DNA from: Lelliottia sp. JS-SCA-14 | GTDB taxonomy: Bacteria > Pseudomonadota > Gammaproteobacteria > Enterobacterales > Enterobacteriaceae | Direction of reading: 5' to 3' | Assembly (NCBI RefSeq): GCF_035593345.1 | Contig: NZ_CP141606.1 | Location: 1,674,001-1,738,000 of the forward strand | DNA length: 64,000 nucleotides | Shown here: positions 41,272 through 52,927 of the stretch, in pieces | How the letters are laid out: each line of letters opens with the position of its first letter | Position numbering within the stretch: the stretch's first letter is position 1 | Position numbers and translations under genes: made by a program | The notes under the pieces: generated by a model | What the model was told of the DNA's origin: nothing | Seen by the model: only the letters and a program-made list of their open reading frames with translations | The model's database searches: none

Positions 41272-41305
41272 AAAAAAGCCCGGTGCAGATGCCCGGGCTA
41301 TTGTT
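41272..41305. terminator. Bidirectional terminator between ycaD and pflA
   Basis: AGCCCGG and CCGGGCT form the stem, with AAAAAA on the left and ATTGTTTT on the right. It serves the convergent genes ycaD and pflA. Confidence 0.85.
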
Positions 41306-42046
41306 TTAGTACATCACCTTGTGACCGTACTGTTCGAGAATACCTTTCACGCGTTCCATCGTCTCTTTCTTCGGCGGCTTCACGCCGTCGAGCTTGTACT
41401 CTTCGCCCATCGCCACCCATTTGTGTTTGCCCAGCTCGTGGTAGGGCAGGAGCTCGATTTTCTCGACGTTGCCCATGTCGCGGGTGAATTCACCGAGGCG
41501 ATGCGCAGAGTCGTCATCGTCTGACCAGCCCGGAACAACCACATAGCGGATCCAGACGTTAATATTTTTGTTGGCCAGGTAGCGGCAAAATTCCAGCGTA
41601 CGATGGTTCGACACACCGACCAGGTTCTGGTGGATTTCGTCGTTCATCTGTTTCAGATCGAGCATTACCAGATCCGTCACTTCCAGCAGTTCATCAATCA
41701 CCGGGTCGTAGCGACGCACAAAGCCGTTGGTGTCGAGGCAGGTGTGGATGCCTTCTTTGCGACAGGCGCGGAACCAGTCACGAACAAATTCGGCCTGCAG
41801 GATGGCCTCGCCGCCTGACGCCGTGACGCCGCCGCCGGACGCATTCATAAAGTGGCGATAGGTCACCACTTCTTTCATGAGCTCTTCAACGGTGACCTCT
41901 TTGCCGCCGTGTGTATCCCAGGTGTCGCGGTTGTGACAGTACAGGCAGCGCATCAGGCAGCCCTGGAAGAAGGTGATAAAGCGGATGCCTGGGCCATCGA
42001 CAGTGCCACAGGATTCAAAGGAGTGAATGCGACCAATAGTTGACAT
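41306..42046 (-). CDS. pflA: Pyruvate formate-lyase activating enzyme
   Basis: PflA is a radical SAM enzyme that abstracts hydrogen from the active-site Gly of PflB. The 246-aa protein has the CX3CX2C cluster motif (Cys30, Cys34, Cys37 in [12 protein letters not shown]) and the SAM-contacting [10 protein letters not shown] stretch. Length equals E. coli. It lies downstream of pflB on the minus strand, with a 204-bp gap that holds the pflB terminator and a likely pflA promoter. Confidence 0.97.
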   Translation of the reverse strand: MSTIGRIHSFESCGTVDGPGIRFITFFQGCLMRCLYCHNRDTWDTHGGKEVTVEELMKEVVTYRHFMNASGGGVTASGGEAILQAEFVRDWFRACRKEGIHTCLDTNGFVRRYDPVIDELLEVTDLVMLDLKQMNDEIHQNLVGVSNHRTLEFCRYLANKNINVWIRYVVVPGWSDDDDSAHRLGEFTRDMGNVEKIELLPYHELGKHKWVAMGEEYKLDGVKPPKKETMERVKGILEQYGHKVMY

Positions 42047-42183
42047 TGCGGTGATATCTCCAGATTCGGCCCGTCCGGGGCCTGTTTATGTGCATAGCTC
42101 ATCGGCTATGTCGAGTCTGTTTTGGCTGTTATCCATTAAGTATATAGACAGCGGCCAAAAGAGACTGGTTTGGAGAAGGTGTT

Positions 42184-42214
42184 AAAAAGGCCCCACTGAT
42201 GTGGAGCCTTTATT
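42184..42214 (-). terminator. pflB terminator
   Basis: On the minus strand AAAGGCTCCAC and GTGGGGCCTTTTT form an imperfect stem with a T-run. It lies between pflB and pflA, so pflA is probably expressed partly by read-through and partly from its own promoter. Confidence 0.75.
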
Positions 42215-42250
42215 GTACGCTTTTTACTGCGTGATTTCAGTCAATTCCAG

Positions 42251-44533
<2,283 letters not shown>

Positions 44534-44582
44534 GTGATACCTACCTTCTTAAGTGGATTTTTCTTTACTGCCTGAGAAACCA

Positions 44583-45440
44583 TCAATGATGATTGTCGCC
44601 ACGCAGGTAAATGACCCAGTATGTCAACCCAACCAGCAGACCCCCACCGATAATGTTCCCAATAGTGACAGGGATCAGGTTATCTGTGATGAAGTTCATA
44701 ATAGTCAGGTGAGAGAAACTTTCCGGGGTTGAACCAACAGCAGTCCAAAACTCCGGGCTCGCAAAGTTACGGATTACAATACCCATCGGGATCATAAACA
44801 TGTTTGCGATACTGTGCTCAAAGCCGCTGGCAACGAACATCGCAACCGGCAGAACCATAATCATGGCTTTGTCCATCAGGCTGCGGCCAGAGTAGCTCAT
44901 CCAGACGGCCAGGCAGACCATCAGGTTTGCGAGGATGCCGAGAGCGACGGCTTCGATAAAGGTGTGATGCATTTTGTGGTCAGCGGTTTGCAGGACGTTC
45001 AGTCCCCAGCCACCGTTGGCGGTCATATACTCGCCAGATAACCACATCAGCAGAACAAAGAGTAAACAGCCAATCAGGTTGCCAACGTAGACATTAATCC
45101 AGTTGCGCGCCAGCTGACCCCAGGTGATTCTTCCGCTCGCTTTAGCCACCACGATAAGTACCGTTGAGGTAAAGAGGTCGGCGCCGCAGATGACGCACAG
45201 AATCAAGCCCAGTGAGAAACAGATACCGCCAATCAGTTTCGCAATACCGAAAGGCATCGCAGCAGTACCGGTGGTAGCAGTGATGTAGAAGACGAAAGCG
45301 ATGGAGATGAACACACCAGCGGTGATCGCCAGATAGAACGTCGTCATCGGGTGCTTCGTTGCTTTATAGACACCCGCTTCTTCGGCAACTTTGGCCATCG
45401 CAGCTGGGAGTATTAGATCAAAAGGGTTGTCAGCTTTCAC
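44583..45440 (-). CDS. focA: FocA formate channel (GTG start)
   Basis: FocA is a pentameric formate/nitrite-family channel that exports and re-imports formate. I chose the GTG at 45438-45440 (MKADNPFDLILPAAM), giving 285 aa, the E. coli length and start type. The in-frame upstream extension runs through promoter DNA. Six membrane helices are visible. The pore His lies in GFEHSIANMF and the conserved Thr loop in GADLFTSTVLI. It is the first gene of focA-pflB. Confidence 0.96.
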   Translation of the reverse strand: MKADNPFDLILPAAMAKVAEEAGVYKATKHPMTTFYLAITAGVFISIAFVFYITATTGTAAMPFGIAKLIGGICFSLGLILCVICGADLFTSTVLIVVAKASGRITWGQLARNWINVYVGNLIGCLLFVLLMWLSGEYMTANGGWGLNVLQTADHKMHHTFIEAVALGILANLMVCLAVWMSYSGRSLMDKAMIMVLPVAMFVASGFEHSIANMFMIPMGIVIRNFASPEFWTAVGSTPESFSHLTIMNFITDNLIPVTIGNIIGGGLLVGLTYWVIYLRGDNHH

Positions 45441-45772
45441 ACTAACTCTCTCTTTATTAAGTCGGCGACGAGATACTAACAAAGCATTATAGAAGAGAAA
45501 TTGATATAGATCATATCTCGCCTGGCTTATAGGCCCGCAAAGCGCATGGTTTTGCAGCGATTGCGGAGTAAGTTGTTGATTATCCGTATAAAAATAAATT
45601 TTAAAAGTTATGAAAAGAGTTGAATAATTTCCTGAAACCTCTCCCAAAGCAGTTAATTAAAATGGAGTAATTACCCTAAAAAGTAACAGCAAAGCCCAGG
45701 TAAACATAATTATATTTACCTGTATTTAACTTTATTATTACAATCAATATTCATTGCAAAAGAAATAAAAAA
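45441..45772 (-). promoter_or_regulatory. focA-pfl promoter region
   Basis: This AT-rich stretch upstream of focA corresponds to the multi-promoter pfl control region of E. coli, where FNR, ArcA and IHF act. One FNR-like site is clear (45501-45514). A-tracts and AATCAATATTCATTG-type sequence suggest further IHF/ArcA binding, which I cannot place with confidence. No reading frame is present. Confidence 0.6.
45501..45514. promoter_or_regulatory. FNR-like site upstream of focA
   Basis: TTGATATAGATCAT matches the FNR consensus TTGAT-N4-ATCAA at nine of ten defined positions. Its place about 60 bp before the focA start fits anaerobic activation. Confidence 0.7.
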
Positions 45773-45795
45773 ACGGGGCAATGAAATTGCCCCGT
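45773..45795 (-). terminator. ycaO terminator
   Basis: ACGGGGCAAT and ATTGCCCCGT form a 10-bp stem. On the minus strand it is followed by seven T residues, about 50 bp after the ycaO stop. Confidence 0.85.
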
Positions 45796-45846
45796 AATAT
45801 AGCCCAGACGCGTGAGTACGCCTACTGCCAGTAGTACTATATGCGC

Positions 45847-47607
45847 TTATTTTGACCAGTAAGCGGCTTTCGCACGCTGCAGTTTTTCATAAGCTTTCAG
45901 CAGCGACTGATGTGCCGGGAAGGCTTTCAGATCTTTATCAACCGCCTGAAGGCCGTAGAACGGCGCTTCACCGCTCAGCGCGGCGCTTGCCGCTTCGACA
46001 GCCTCTGCGCCGTACATACGTACGAAGGCATTCAGGTATTGCAGCGGCTGACGATCTTCTTCCTGAGAGAGCAACAGCAGCGTTTGCAGGCAGCGGTAAT
46101 AATTGGCGCGCTCCGGGCTGAAGACGGACTGGTTGTATTCGATAGTCCATTCCGTCCAGGCCAGGGCCTGATCCAGATCGCCACCGGCCAGGGCCAGCAT
46201 CGATTTCAGCTCGCCAACACGCAGGGTGTACCAGCCGTTGTCTTTGCCGGTTGCCAGACCCAGCAGCTCACGCACGCGGGTGAGATCGTCGTGGCCTTCG
46301 TCGTCCAGTTGGGCGATCAGGTTCAGATAATCCTCTTTGTCCCACTCACTGCCCGGCAGCGCCAGCAGCGTTTCACGCAGATGGCTGCCCATGCTGTTGT
46401 TCGCCAGCCACAGATCTTCCGCCGGATAGATGTCGGACATGCCCGGAACGATAATGCGGCACGCATAGACGCTCAGGTGCTCGTAATCCGCGATGTACAC
46501 TTCTTTATCTTCCGCTTTGAAGATGGCCATCAGCGTGGCGAACTCTTCTTCCGTAGTGCCGGAGAAATTCCAGTCCACGAACGGATAGTCCGCGTCCTGC
46601 TTGAACATATCCCAGGAGATCAAACCGCTGGAATCGATGAAGTGGGTTTCGAGGTTGGTGTGTTCGCCCACTTCTTCGTCGTCAAACGTTGGCGGGGTAA
46701 AGACGTCGAGATCTTTCAGGCTACGGCCCTGCAGCAGCTCGGTGACGGTACGTTCCAGCGCCACGCCGAAGTCCGGGTGTGCGCCAAACGAAGCGAAGCA
46801 GGTGCCGTTCGCCGGGTTAAACAGAACGACGCAGATCACCGGGTATTTGCCACCCAGAGAGCCGTCATAAGCGAAGATTGGGAAACCTTCTGCTTCCAGT
46901 TTGGCGATGGATTCCACCACACCCGGATAGCGCGCCAGCACCTCGTTTGGGATCTCCGGCAGGCTGATGGACTCAGCGATAATGCGGTTTTTGATATGAC
47001 GCTCAAACACCTCAGACAGACCTTGCACGCGGGCTTCGTTGCGGGTGTTACCGGCGGACATGCCGTTGGAGACATACAGGTTGCCGACGATGTTCATCGG
47101 GATGTAGACGGTCTGATCGTCAGACTGGCGGGTGAACGGCAGGGCGCAGATGCCACGCTCGTCGTTGCCAGACTGCAGATCCACCAGCATGCCGGCGGTC
47201 AGTTCATTATCAGGATCGTAGAACTTGCGCAGACGCGCGTCGAGAATGCCTTCCGGCAGCTCGTCATCTTCCGTCAGCGGGAACCATTTTTCGTTCGGAT
47301 AGTGCACGAACGGGCCGTTGGCGATGGTATCGCCCAGCCAGAAATCGGCGAAGAAATAGTTGGTGGACAGGCGCTCAAAATACTCACCCAGGGCAGAAGC
47401 GAGAGCCGCTTTTTTGGTGGCGCCTTTACCGTTGGTAAAGCACAGCGCACAGTCGGTGTCGCGAATATGCACAGACCAGACGTGAGGAACCGGGTTGAGC
47501 CAGGAGGCTTCTTCGATATTAAAACCCAGGTCGGTCAGTTTTTGCTGGAAGCGAGCGATGGAATCTTCCAGTGCGGCGTCTTTGCCGGGGATAAATGTTT
47601 GAGTCAT
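45847..47607 (-). CDS. ycaO: YcaO, ATP-dependent cyclodehydratase-fold protein
   Basis: YcaO-domain proteins phosphorylate amide backbones; E. coli YcaO is linked to beta-methylthiolation of ribosomal protein S12 together with RimO. I chose the ATG at 47605-47607 (MTQTFIPGKDAALEDS), giving 586 aa, the E. coli length. The ATP-binding domain includes GKGATKKAALASALGEYFERLS (near residues 66-87) and SEVFERHIKNR. The C-terminal part is TPR-like and helical. No azole-peptide precursor or dehydrogenase gene is nearby, so this is the stand-alone housekeeping type. Confidence 0.95.
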   Translation of the reverse strand: MTQTFIPGKDAALEDSIARFQQKLTDLGFNIEEASWLNPVPHVWSVHIRDTDCALCFTNGKGATKKAALASALGEYFERLSTNYFFADFWLGDTIANGPFVHYPNEKWFPLTEDDELPEGILDARLRKFYDPDNELTAGMLVDLQSGNDERGICALPFTRQSDDQTVYIPMNIVGNLYVSNGMSAGNTRNEARVQGLSEVFERHIKNRIIAESISLPEIPNEVLARYPGVVESIAKLEAEGFPIFAYDGSLGGKYPVICVVLFNPANGTCFASFGAHPDFGVALERTVTELLQGRSLKDLDVFTPPTFDDEEVGEHTNLETHFIDSSGLISWDMFKQDADYPFVDWNFSGTTEEEFATLMAIFKAEDKEVYIADYEHLSVYACRIIVPGMSDIYPAEDLWLANNSMGSHLRETLLALPGSEWDKEDYLNLIAQLDDEGHDDLTRVRELLGLATGKDNGWYTLRVGELKSMLALAGGDLDQALAWTEWTIEYNQSVFSPERANYYRCLQTLLLLSQEEDRQPLQYLNAFVRMYGAEAVEAASAALSGEAPFYGLQAVDKDLKAFPAHQSLLKAYEKLQRAKAAYWSK

Positions 47608-47745
47608 GGCGATCACTTTTATCGTACGTAAAGCGCGCAATGATACGGGTTTTGCGTGACAGGCGCTATCTTCGCGAGGAGAACAGCGAAAATAAAAGAG
47701 TCAGCTATGCTTATCAACAGTAACTTACTGTTAAGGCAAATAAAA

Positions 47746-48438
47746 ATGAAAGCGTTCGATCTTCACCGGATGGCGTTCGACAAAGTGCCGCTGGAGTTTT
47801 TAGGCGAAGTGGCGTTGCGCAGTCTCTATACCTTTATCTTGGTCTTTCTGTTTCTCAAAATCACCGGACGGCGCGGCGTGCGGCAGATGTCGCTGTTCGA
47901 GGTGCTGATCATCCTCACCCTCGGTTCTGCGGCGGGTGACGTGGCCTTTTACGACGATGTGCCGATGATTCCGGTGCTGATTGTGTTTGTCACCCTGGGT
48001 TTGCTCTATCGCCTGGTGATGTGGCTGATGTCGAAAAGTGAAAAAATCGAGGATCTGCTGGAAGGGAAACCAGTGGTGATTGTCGAAGAGGGCCAATTGG
48101 CCTGGGAGAAAGTTCGCAGCGCGAATATGACGGAATTTGAGTTTTTCATGGAGCTGCGCTTAAACAGCGTGGAACAGCTGGGGCAGGTGCGGCTGGCGAT
48201 CATGGAAACCAACGGGCAGATCAGTGTCTATTACTACGACGATGCGGACGTCAAGCCAGGCCTCTGTATTTTGCCGGATGAATACGTTGAACGATTTACC
48301 ACCGTTCCCGAAGCAGGGGAGTATGCCTGTCGACGCTGCAGCCATGTGCTTACGATGCAGCCGGGTGATCACCAACTCTGCCCTCGCTGTGCAAATCCAG
48401 TATGGACGAAGGTGAGTCGGGCGAAACGCGTCACCTGA
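47746..48438 (+). CDS. ycaP: YcaP, DUF421 membrane protein with zinc ribbon
   Basis: YcaP is a DUF421 (YetF-like) inner-membrane protein of unknown function. I chose the ATG at 47746 (MKAFDLHRMAFDKV), giving 230 aa, the E. coli length; 30 in-frame codons upstream have no support. About three membrane helices lie in the N-terminal half, then a DUF421 domain. A C-terminal zinc-ribbon has two Cys-x2-Cys pairs (CRRCSHV and CPRCANP). Confidence 0.93.
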   Translation: MKAFDLHRMAFDKVPLEFLGEVALRSLYTFILVFLFLKITGRRGVRQMSLFEVLIILTLGSAAGDVAFYDDVPMIPVLIVFVTLGLLYRLVMWLMSKSEKIEDLLEGKPVVIVEEGQLAWEKVRSANMTEFEFFMELRLNSVEQLGQVRLAIMETNGQISVYYYDDADVKPGLCILPDEYVERFTTVPEAGEYACRRCSHVLTMQPGDHQLCPRCANPVWTKVSRAKRVT

Positions 48439-48484
48439 CAGCCAATTTGTCGGTTTTGTGACAACGTGCTGGCAGATTGTTTTG

Positions 48485-48500
48485 TGTGACCGGGGGCACA
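48485..48500 (+). promoter_or_regulatory. Candidate CRP site upstream of serC
   Basis: TGTGA-N6-GCACA (N6 is CCGGGG) differs from the CRP core TGTGA-N6-TCACA at one position. It lies about 100 bp before serC. cAMP-CRP control of serC-aroA is known in E. coli. The identification is by pattern. Confidence 0.5.
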
Positions 48501-48600
48501 TTTTCCTGGGTCTTGGTTTTAGACATTGCGGCGCGTGTCACTGAATGATAAAACCGATATCCACAGTAATAACTTATGAATTTAAGCGTGGTGAGGGTAA

Positions 48601-49689
48601 ATGGCTCAGGTCTTTAATTTCAGTTCAGGTCCGGCAATGCTACCGGCGGATGTGCTTAAACAAGCTCAGCAGGAGCTTTGCGACTGGCAGGGTCTTGGTA
48701 CATCGGTGATGGAAATCAGCCACCGTGGAAAAGAGTTTATCCAGGTTGCTGAAGAGGCAGAAAAGGATTTTCGCGATCTGCTGAATATCCCCTCGAACTA
48801 CAAAGTATTGTTCTGCCACGGCGGCGGGCGCGGTCAGTTTGCGGGTATTCCACTGAACCTGCTGGGTGATAAAACGACAGCGGATTACGTCGATGCCGGT
48901 TACTGGGCCGCCAGCGCGGTGAAAGAAGCCAAAAAATACTGCACCCCGAATGTTATCGACGCGAAAATTACCGTCGATGGTCTGCGTGGTGTCACCCCGA
49001 TGAGTGAATGGCAGCTGTCAGACAATGCGGCGTACCTTCACTACTGCCCGAACGAAACCATCGACGGGATCGCCATTCACGAAGAGCCGAATTTTGGCGA
49101 CAACGTCATCGTGACCGCTGATTTATCTTCCACCATTCTCTCTGGCCCGCTGGATGTCAGCCGCTACGGCGTGATTTACGCTGGCGCGCAGAAAAACATC
49201 GGCCCGGCCGGGCTGACGCTGGTCATTGTTCGTGAAGACCTGTTAGGTAAAGCGCATCAGGCCTGTCCGTCGATTCTCGACTACACCGTCCTGAACGATA
49301 ACGACTCCATGTTCAACACCCCGCCGACCTTTGCCTGGTATCTTTCTGGCCTGGTCTTTAAATGGCTGAAGAAAAATGGCGGCGTGGCGCAGATGGACAA
49401 GATTAATCAGCAGAAAGCGACTCTGCTGTACAGCGTAATTGACGGCAGTGATTTCTACCGCAATGACGTGGCCAAAGCGAACCGTTCCCGCATGAACGTG
49501 CCGTTCCAGCTTGCCGACAGCCAACTCGACAAAGTGTTCCTCGAAGAGTCCTTCGCTGCAGGTCTGCACGCGCTGAAAGGCCACCGCGTGGTGGGCGGCA
49601 TGCGTGCTTCCATCTACAACGCGATGCCGCTCGAAGGTGTTAAAGCGCTGACTGATTTTATGGTCGACTTCGAACGTCGCCACGGTTAA
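48601..49689 (+). CDS. serC: Phosphoserine/phosphohydroxythreonine aminotransferase
   Basis: SerC is a PLP enzyme for serine and pyridoxal phosphate synthesis. The 362-aa protein has the PLP-binding Lys in [10 protein letters not shown] (near residue 197) and the N-terminal [10 protein letters not shown] motif of class V aminotransferases. It forms an operon with aroA, as in other enterobacteria, with an intrinsic terminator between them. Confidence 0.97.
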   Translation: MAQVFNFSSGPAMLPADVLKQAQQELCDWQGLGTSVMEISHRGKEFIQVAEEAEKDFRDLLNIPSNYKVLFCHGGGRGQFAGIPLNLLGDKTTADYVDAGYWAASAVKEAKKYCTPNVIDAKITVDGLRGVTPMSEWQLSDNAAYLHYCPNETIDGIAIHEEPNFGDNVIVTADLSSTILSGPLDVSRYGVIYAGAQKNIGPAGLTLVIVREDLLGKAHQACPSILDYTVLNDNDSMFNTPPTFAWYLSGLVFKWLKKNGGVAQMDKINQQKATLLYSVIDGSDFYRNDVAKANRSRMNVPFQLADSQLDKVFLEESFAAGLHALKGHRVVGGMRASIYNAMPLEGVKALTDFMVDFERRHG

Positions 49690-49706
49690 TCGCGCGAGTT
49701 TTTCAC

Positions 49707-49732
49707 CCCCGAAGCCCGACTTCGGGGTTTTT
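49707..49732 (+). terminator. serC-aroA intergenic terminator/attenuator
   Basis: CCCCGAAG and CTTCGGGG form an 8-bp stem followed by TTTTT, within the 71-bp gap. Partial termination here would set aroA below serC. Confidence 0.85.
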
Positions 49733-49760
49733 ATTATGTTGATTTGAGAGTTAAGTTTTC

Positions 49761-51044
49761 ATGGAATCCCTGACGTTACAACCGATCGCGCGGGTAGATG
49801 GCACCATCAATCTGCCTGGTTCAAAAAGTGTCTCGAACCGCGCCCTGCTGCTGGCTGCTCTGGCAAACGGCACCACCGTCCTCACCAATCTGCTGGACAG
49901 TGATGACGTTCGCCACATGCTGAATGCGCTGAAAGCGTTAGGTGTTCACTACACACTGTCAGCCGATCGTACGCGTTGTGAAGTGACAGGCAACGGCGGA
50001 GCGCTGCAAACGACCGAAGAACTTGAGCTGTTTCTCGGTAACGCAGGTACGGCGATGCGTCCGCTGGCGGCCGCGCTGTGTCTGGGTAGCAACAATATTG
50101 TGCTGACCGGCGAGCCACGCATGAAGGAGCGCCCGATTGGCCATCTGGTGGATGCCCTGCGTCAGGGCGGCGCGCACATTGATTATCTGGAGCAGGAAAA
50201 TTATCCGCCACTGCGCCTGCGCGGTGGATTTACGGGCGGTGAAGTGGCTGTGGATGGTAGCGTGTCCAGCCAGTTCCTGACGGCGCTGCTGATGACGGCT
50301 CCACTGGCCCCGCAGGATACGGTGATTACCATCAAAGGCGAGCTGGTTTCTAAGCCTTACATCGATATCACCCTGCATCTGATGAAGACCTTTGGCGTTG
50401 AAGTTGAAAACCAGGCGTATCAGCGCTTTGTGGTGCGCGGTGGGCAGGAGTACCAGTCGCCGGGCAACTACCTGGTGGAAGGCGATGCGTCATCTGCGTC
50501 CTATTTCCTCGCGGCGGGCGCGATTAAGGGCGGCACCGTTAAAGTCACCGGTATCGGTCGTAACAGCGTTCAGGGCGATATTCGCTTTGCCGACGTGCTG
50601 GAAAAAATGGGTGCCGAAATCACCTGGGGTGATGACTTTATCGCTTGCACGCGCGGTGAGCTGAACGCGATCGATATGGACATGAACCATATCCCTGATG
50701 CGGCGATGACTATTGCCACGGCAGCGCTGTTTGCCAACGGCACCACTACGCTGCGCAATATCTACAACTGGCGTGTGAAAGAGACCGATCGCCTGTTCGC
50801 GATGGCGACGGAGCTGCGTAAAGTGGGTGCCGAAGTGGAAGAGGGCGAAGACTATATTCGCGTGACACCGCCGGCCAACCTGCAGGTCGCTGAAATTGGT
50901 ACTTACAACGATCACCGCATGGCGATGTGTTTCTCGCTGGTGGCGTTGTCTGATACACCGGTCACTATTCTTGATCCGAAATGCACCGCGAAAACCTTCC
51001 CGGATTATTTCGAGCAGCTGGCGCGCATCAGTACGCTTGCCTGA
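49761..51044 (+). CDS. aroA: EPSP synthase (3-phosphoshikimate 1-carboxyvinyltransferase)
   Basis: AroA joins shikimate-3-phosphate and PEP in aromatic amino acid synthesis. The 427-aa protein has the substrate motifs [17 protein letters not shown] (near residue 19), [17 protein letters not shown] (around Gly96, the glyphosate-relevant Gly), and [11 protein letters not shown]. It is the class I, glyphosate-sensitive type by these motifs. A terminator follows. Confidence 0.98.
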   Translation: MESLTLQPIARVDGTINLPGSKSVSNRALLLAALANGTTVLTNLLDSDDVRHMLNALKALGVHYTLSADRTRCEVTGNGGALQTTEELELFLGNAGTAMRPLAAALCLGSNNIVLTGEPRMKERPIGHLVDALRQGGAHIDYLEQENYPPLRLRGGFTGGEVAVDGSVSSQFLTALLMTAPLAPQDTVITIKGELVSKPYIDITLHLMKTFGVEVENQAYQRFVVRGGQEYQSPGNYLVEGDASSASYFLAAGAIKGGTVKVTGIGRNSVQGDIRFADVLEKMGAEITWGDDFIACTRGELNAIDMDMNHIPDAAMTIATAALFANGTTTLRNIYNWRVKETDRLFAMATELRKVGAEVEEGEDYIRVTPPANLQVAEIGTYNDHRMAMCFSLVALSDTPVTILDPKCTAKTFPDYFEQLARISTLA

Positions 51045-51062
51045 GTACACATGCCCGATATG

Positions 51063-51092
51063 AAAAAGCCGACCATGAGTCGGCTTTTTTTT
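51063..51092 (+). terminator. aroA terminator
   Basis: AGCCGAC-CATGA-GTCGGCT is followed by eight T residues. Confidence 0.92.
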
Positions 51093-51197
51093 GGTCCCGT
51101 TTCAAACTTTTTTAAGGATCCACAGGAGTGCTATCTTCGCGTGAACTTTGTGGGATAACCCATAATTTTTCAATATGTTAATCAACGGAAGATAGAT

Positions 51198-51965
51198 ATG
51201 AATAATCGTAAACTGCTTTTATCGCTGGCGATTGCTGCCACGCTGCTTTCTGGCTGTAAAAACATGGGCGGCGTCGATGCAAATGGGCTCGCCAGCGCCG
51301 GGATGTCCGCCTATCAGGCCGCTACCCTCACGGATGCTGATGCAAAAGCAATCGCCAACGGCGGCTGTAAGGAGCTGGACAGCCAAAATGATATTGCTGG
51401 CGCTTCAAGCAAATACACTAAGCGTATCAATAAAATAGCTAAGGCGTTGGGCAATAATATTAACGGCACACCCGTCAACTATAAGGTGTATTTGACCAGC
51501 GATATCAATGCCTGGGCGATGGCAAATGGTTGCGTCCGTGTATACAGCAGCCTGATGGATATGATGACAGACAACGAAATTGAAGGTGTGCTGGGTCATG
51601 AGCTAGGGCATGTGGCGTTAGGTCATTCCCGTAAAGCGATGCAGACAGCTTATGCCACCGTAGCGGCTCGCGATGCCGTCTCTGCAACCAGCGGGGTGGC
51701 GGCTCAGCTTACGCAATCGCAGTTAGGTGATATTGCCGAAGGGGCAATAAACTCTGCGTTTTCGCGTAGTCAGGAATCAGAAGCCGATGATTTCTCTTAT
51801 GATCTGCTCAAAAAACGCAAAATCAGTACTGCGGGCTTAGCCAGTAGCTTCGACAAACTGGCTGCGCTCGACGGCGCTCATGCCAAATCCCTGTTTGATT
51901 CACATCCGCCTTCGGCTGAACGTGCCCAGCATATCCGCGATCGTATTGCGGCAGACAAGAAGTAA
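51198..51965 (+). CDS. ycaL: YcaL, M48-family metalloprotease lipoprotein
   Basis: YcaL is an outer-membrane M48 zinc protease; in E. coli it degrades stalled LptD at the BAM complex. The 255-aa protein has a lipoprotein signal ending LLSGCKN (Cys about residue 20), the zinc motif HELGHVALGH (HExxH), and the third ligand Glu in SQESEADDFSYDLL. Base use is slightly more AT-rich than its neighbours but the gene is intact. Confidence 0.93.
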   Translation: MNNRKLLLSLAIAATLLSGCKNMGGVDANGLASAGMSAYQAATLTDADAKAIANGGCKELDSQNDIAGASSKYTKRINKIAKALGNNINGTPVNYKVYLTSDINAWAMANGCVRVYSSLMDMMTDNEIEGVLGHELGHVALGHSRKAMQTAYATVAARDAVSATSGVAAQLTQSQLGDIAEGAINSAFSRSQESEADDFSYDLLKKRKISTAGLASSFDKLAALDGAHAKSLFDSHPPSAERAQHIRDRIAADKK

Positions 51966-51976
51966 CGCTTTGACTT

Positions 51977-52001
51977 ACGGGTTGGTTTCACACCAGCCCG
52001 T
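51977..52001 (+). terminator. ycaL terminator-like hairpin
   Basis: ACGGGTTGG and CCAGCCCGT form a 9-bp stem with one G-U pair. It lies 11 bp after the ycaL stop and the T-tract is weak. Confidence 0.45.
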
Positions 52002-52134
52002 ACTTTAATGTCTATTTCTTCTACACTCACCTTCAAACATTCCGTTATTTACACGCAACATTAACGGTTGCTGGCAATGGCGCGTATAATGCGCGGCGTT
52101 TATGTAACTGACGCCTCTAATGAAGGAGAGAACG

Positions 52135-52818
52135 ATGACAGCAATTGCCCCGGTAATTACCATTGATGGGCCAAGCGGTGCAGGTAAAGGCACCTTGTGC
52201 AAAGCGATGGCGGAAGCATTGCAATGGCATCTTTTAGACTCAGGAGCAATCTATCGCGTTCTGGCGTTAGCGGCACTGCATCATCATGTGGATGTGGCTT
52301 CTGAAGAAGCACTAGTCCCGCTGGCAGCACATCTTGACGTCCGCTTCGTCTCGACGAATGGCAATCTTGAGGTCATCCTTGAAGGGGAAGACGTCAGCGG
52401 TGAGATCCGCACCCAGGAAGTGGCGAATGCTGCATCACAGGTGGCTGCGTTCCCGCGCGTTCGCGAGGCGCTGCTGCGTCGTCAGCGTGCGTTCCGAGAA
52501 GCGCCTGGTCTGATAGCGGACGGTCGTGACATGGGAACCGTGGTATTTCCTGATGCGCCTGTGAAGATTTTCCTTGACGCTTCTTCGGAAGAGCGCGCGC
52601 AACGTCGTATGCTTCAGTTGCAGGAAAATGGCTTTAGTGTTAACTTTGAACGCCTTTTATCCGAGATAAAAGAGCGCGATGACCGCGATCGGAATCGTGC
52701 TGTAGCGCCACTTGTTCCGGCAGACGATGCTTTAGTGCTCGATTCTACCCGTTTAACTATTGAGCAAGTGATTGAAAAAGCGTTACAATACGCGCGCCAG
52801 AAATTGGCACTCGCTTAA
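52135..52818 (+). CDS. cmk: Cytidylate kinase
   Basis: Cmk phosphorylates CMP and dCMP. I chose the ATG at 52135 ([15 protein letters not shown]), which has AAGGAGAG upstream and gives 227 aa. The P-loop is [10 protein letters not shown]. The substrate region includes LLDSGAIYR and [15 protein letters not shown], and the lid has ERDDRDRNR. It precedes rpsA by about 110 bp, as in E. coli. Confidence 0.97.
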   Translation: MTAIAPVITIDGPSGAGKGTLCKAMAEALQWHLLDSGAIYRVLALAALHHHVDVASEEALVPLAAHLDVRFVSTNGNLEVILEGEDVSGEIRTQEVANAASQVAAFPRVREALLRRQRAFREAPGLIADGRDMGTVVFPDAPVKIFLDASSEERAQRRMLQLQENGFSVNFERLLSEIKERDDRDRNRAVAPLVPADDALVLDSTRLTIEQVIEKALQYARQKLALA

Positions 52819-52927
52819 TCGCGACAGATTTGTAGTACCCCCGCTGCAATGGATTGACGGCGGGTATGTGAAACAACCCCATCCGGCATGGAGCCAGGTG
52901 GACGTTATATTAACCTGAAGATTAAAC

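Noticed and set aside
45847..47607. ycaO as part of a thiazole/oxazole-modified peptide cluster
   Set aside because: No precursor peptide, dehydrogenase or exporter nearby; length and context match the stand-alone enterobacterial YcaO.
45910..47631. 573-codon frame antisense to ycaO
   Set aside because: Shadow of ycaO in a GC-biased gene; no protein-like composition.
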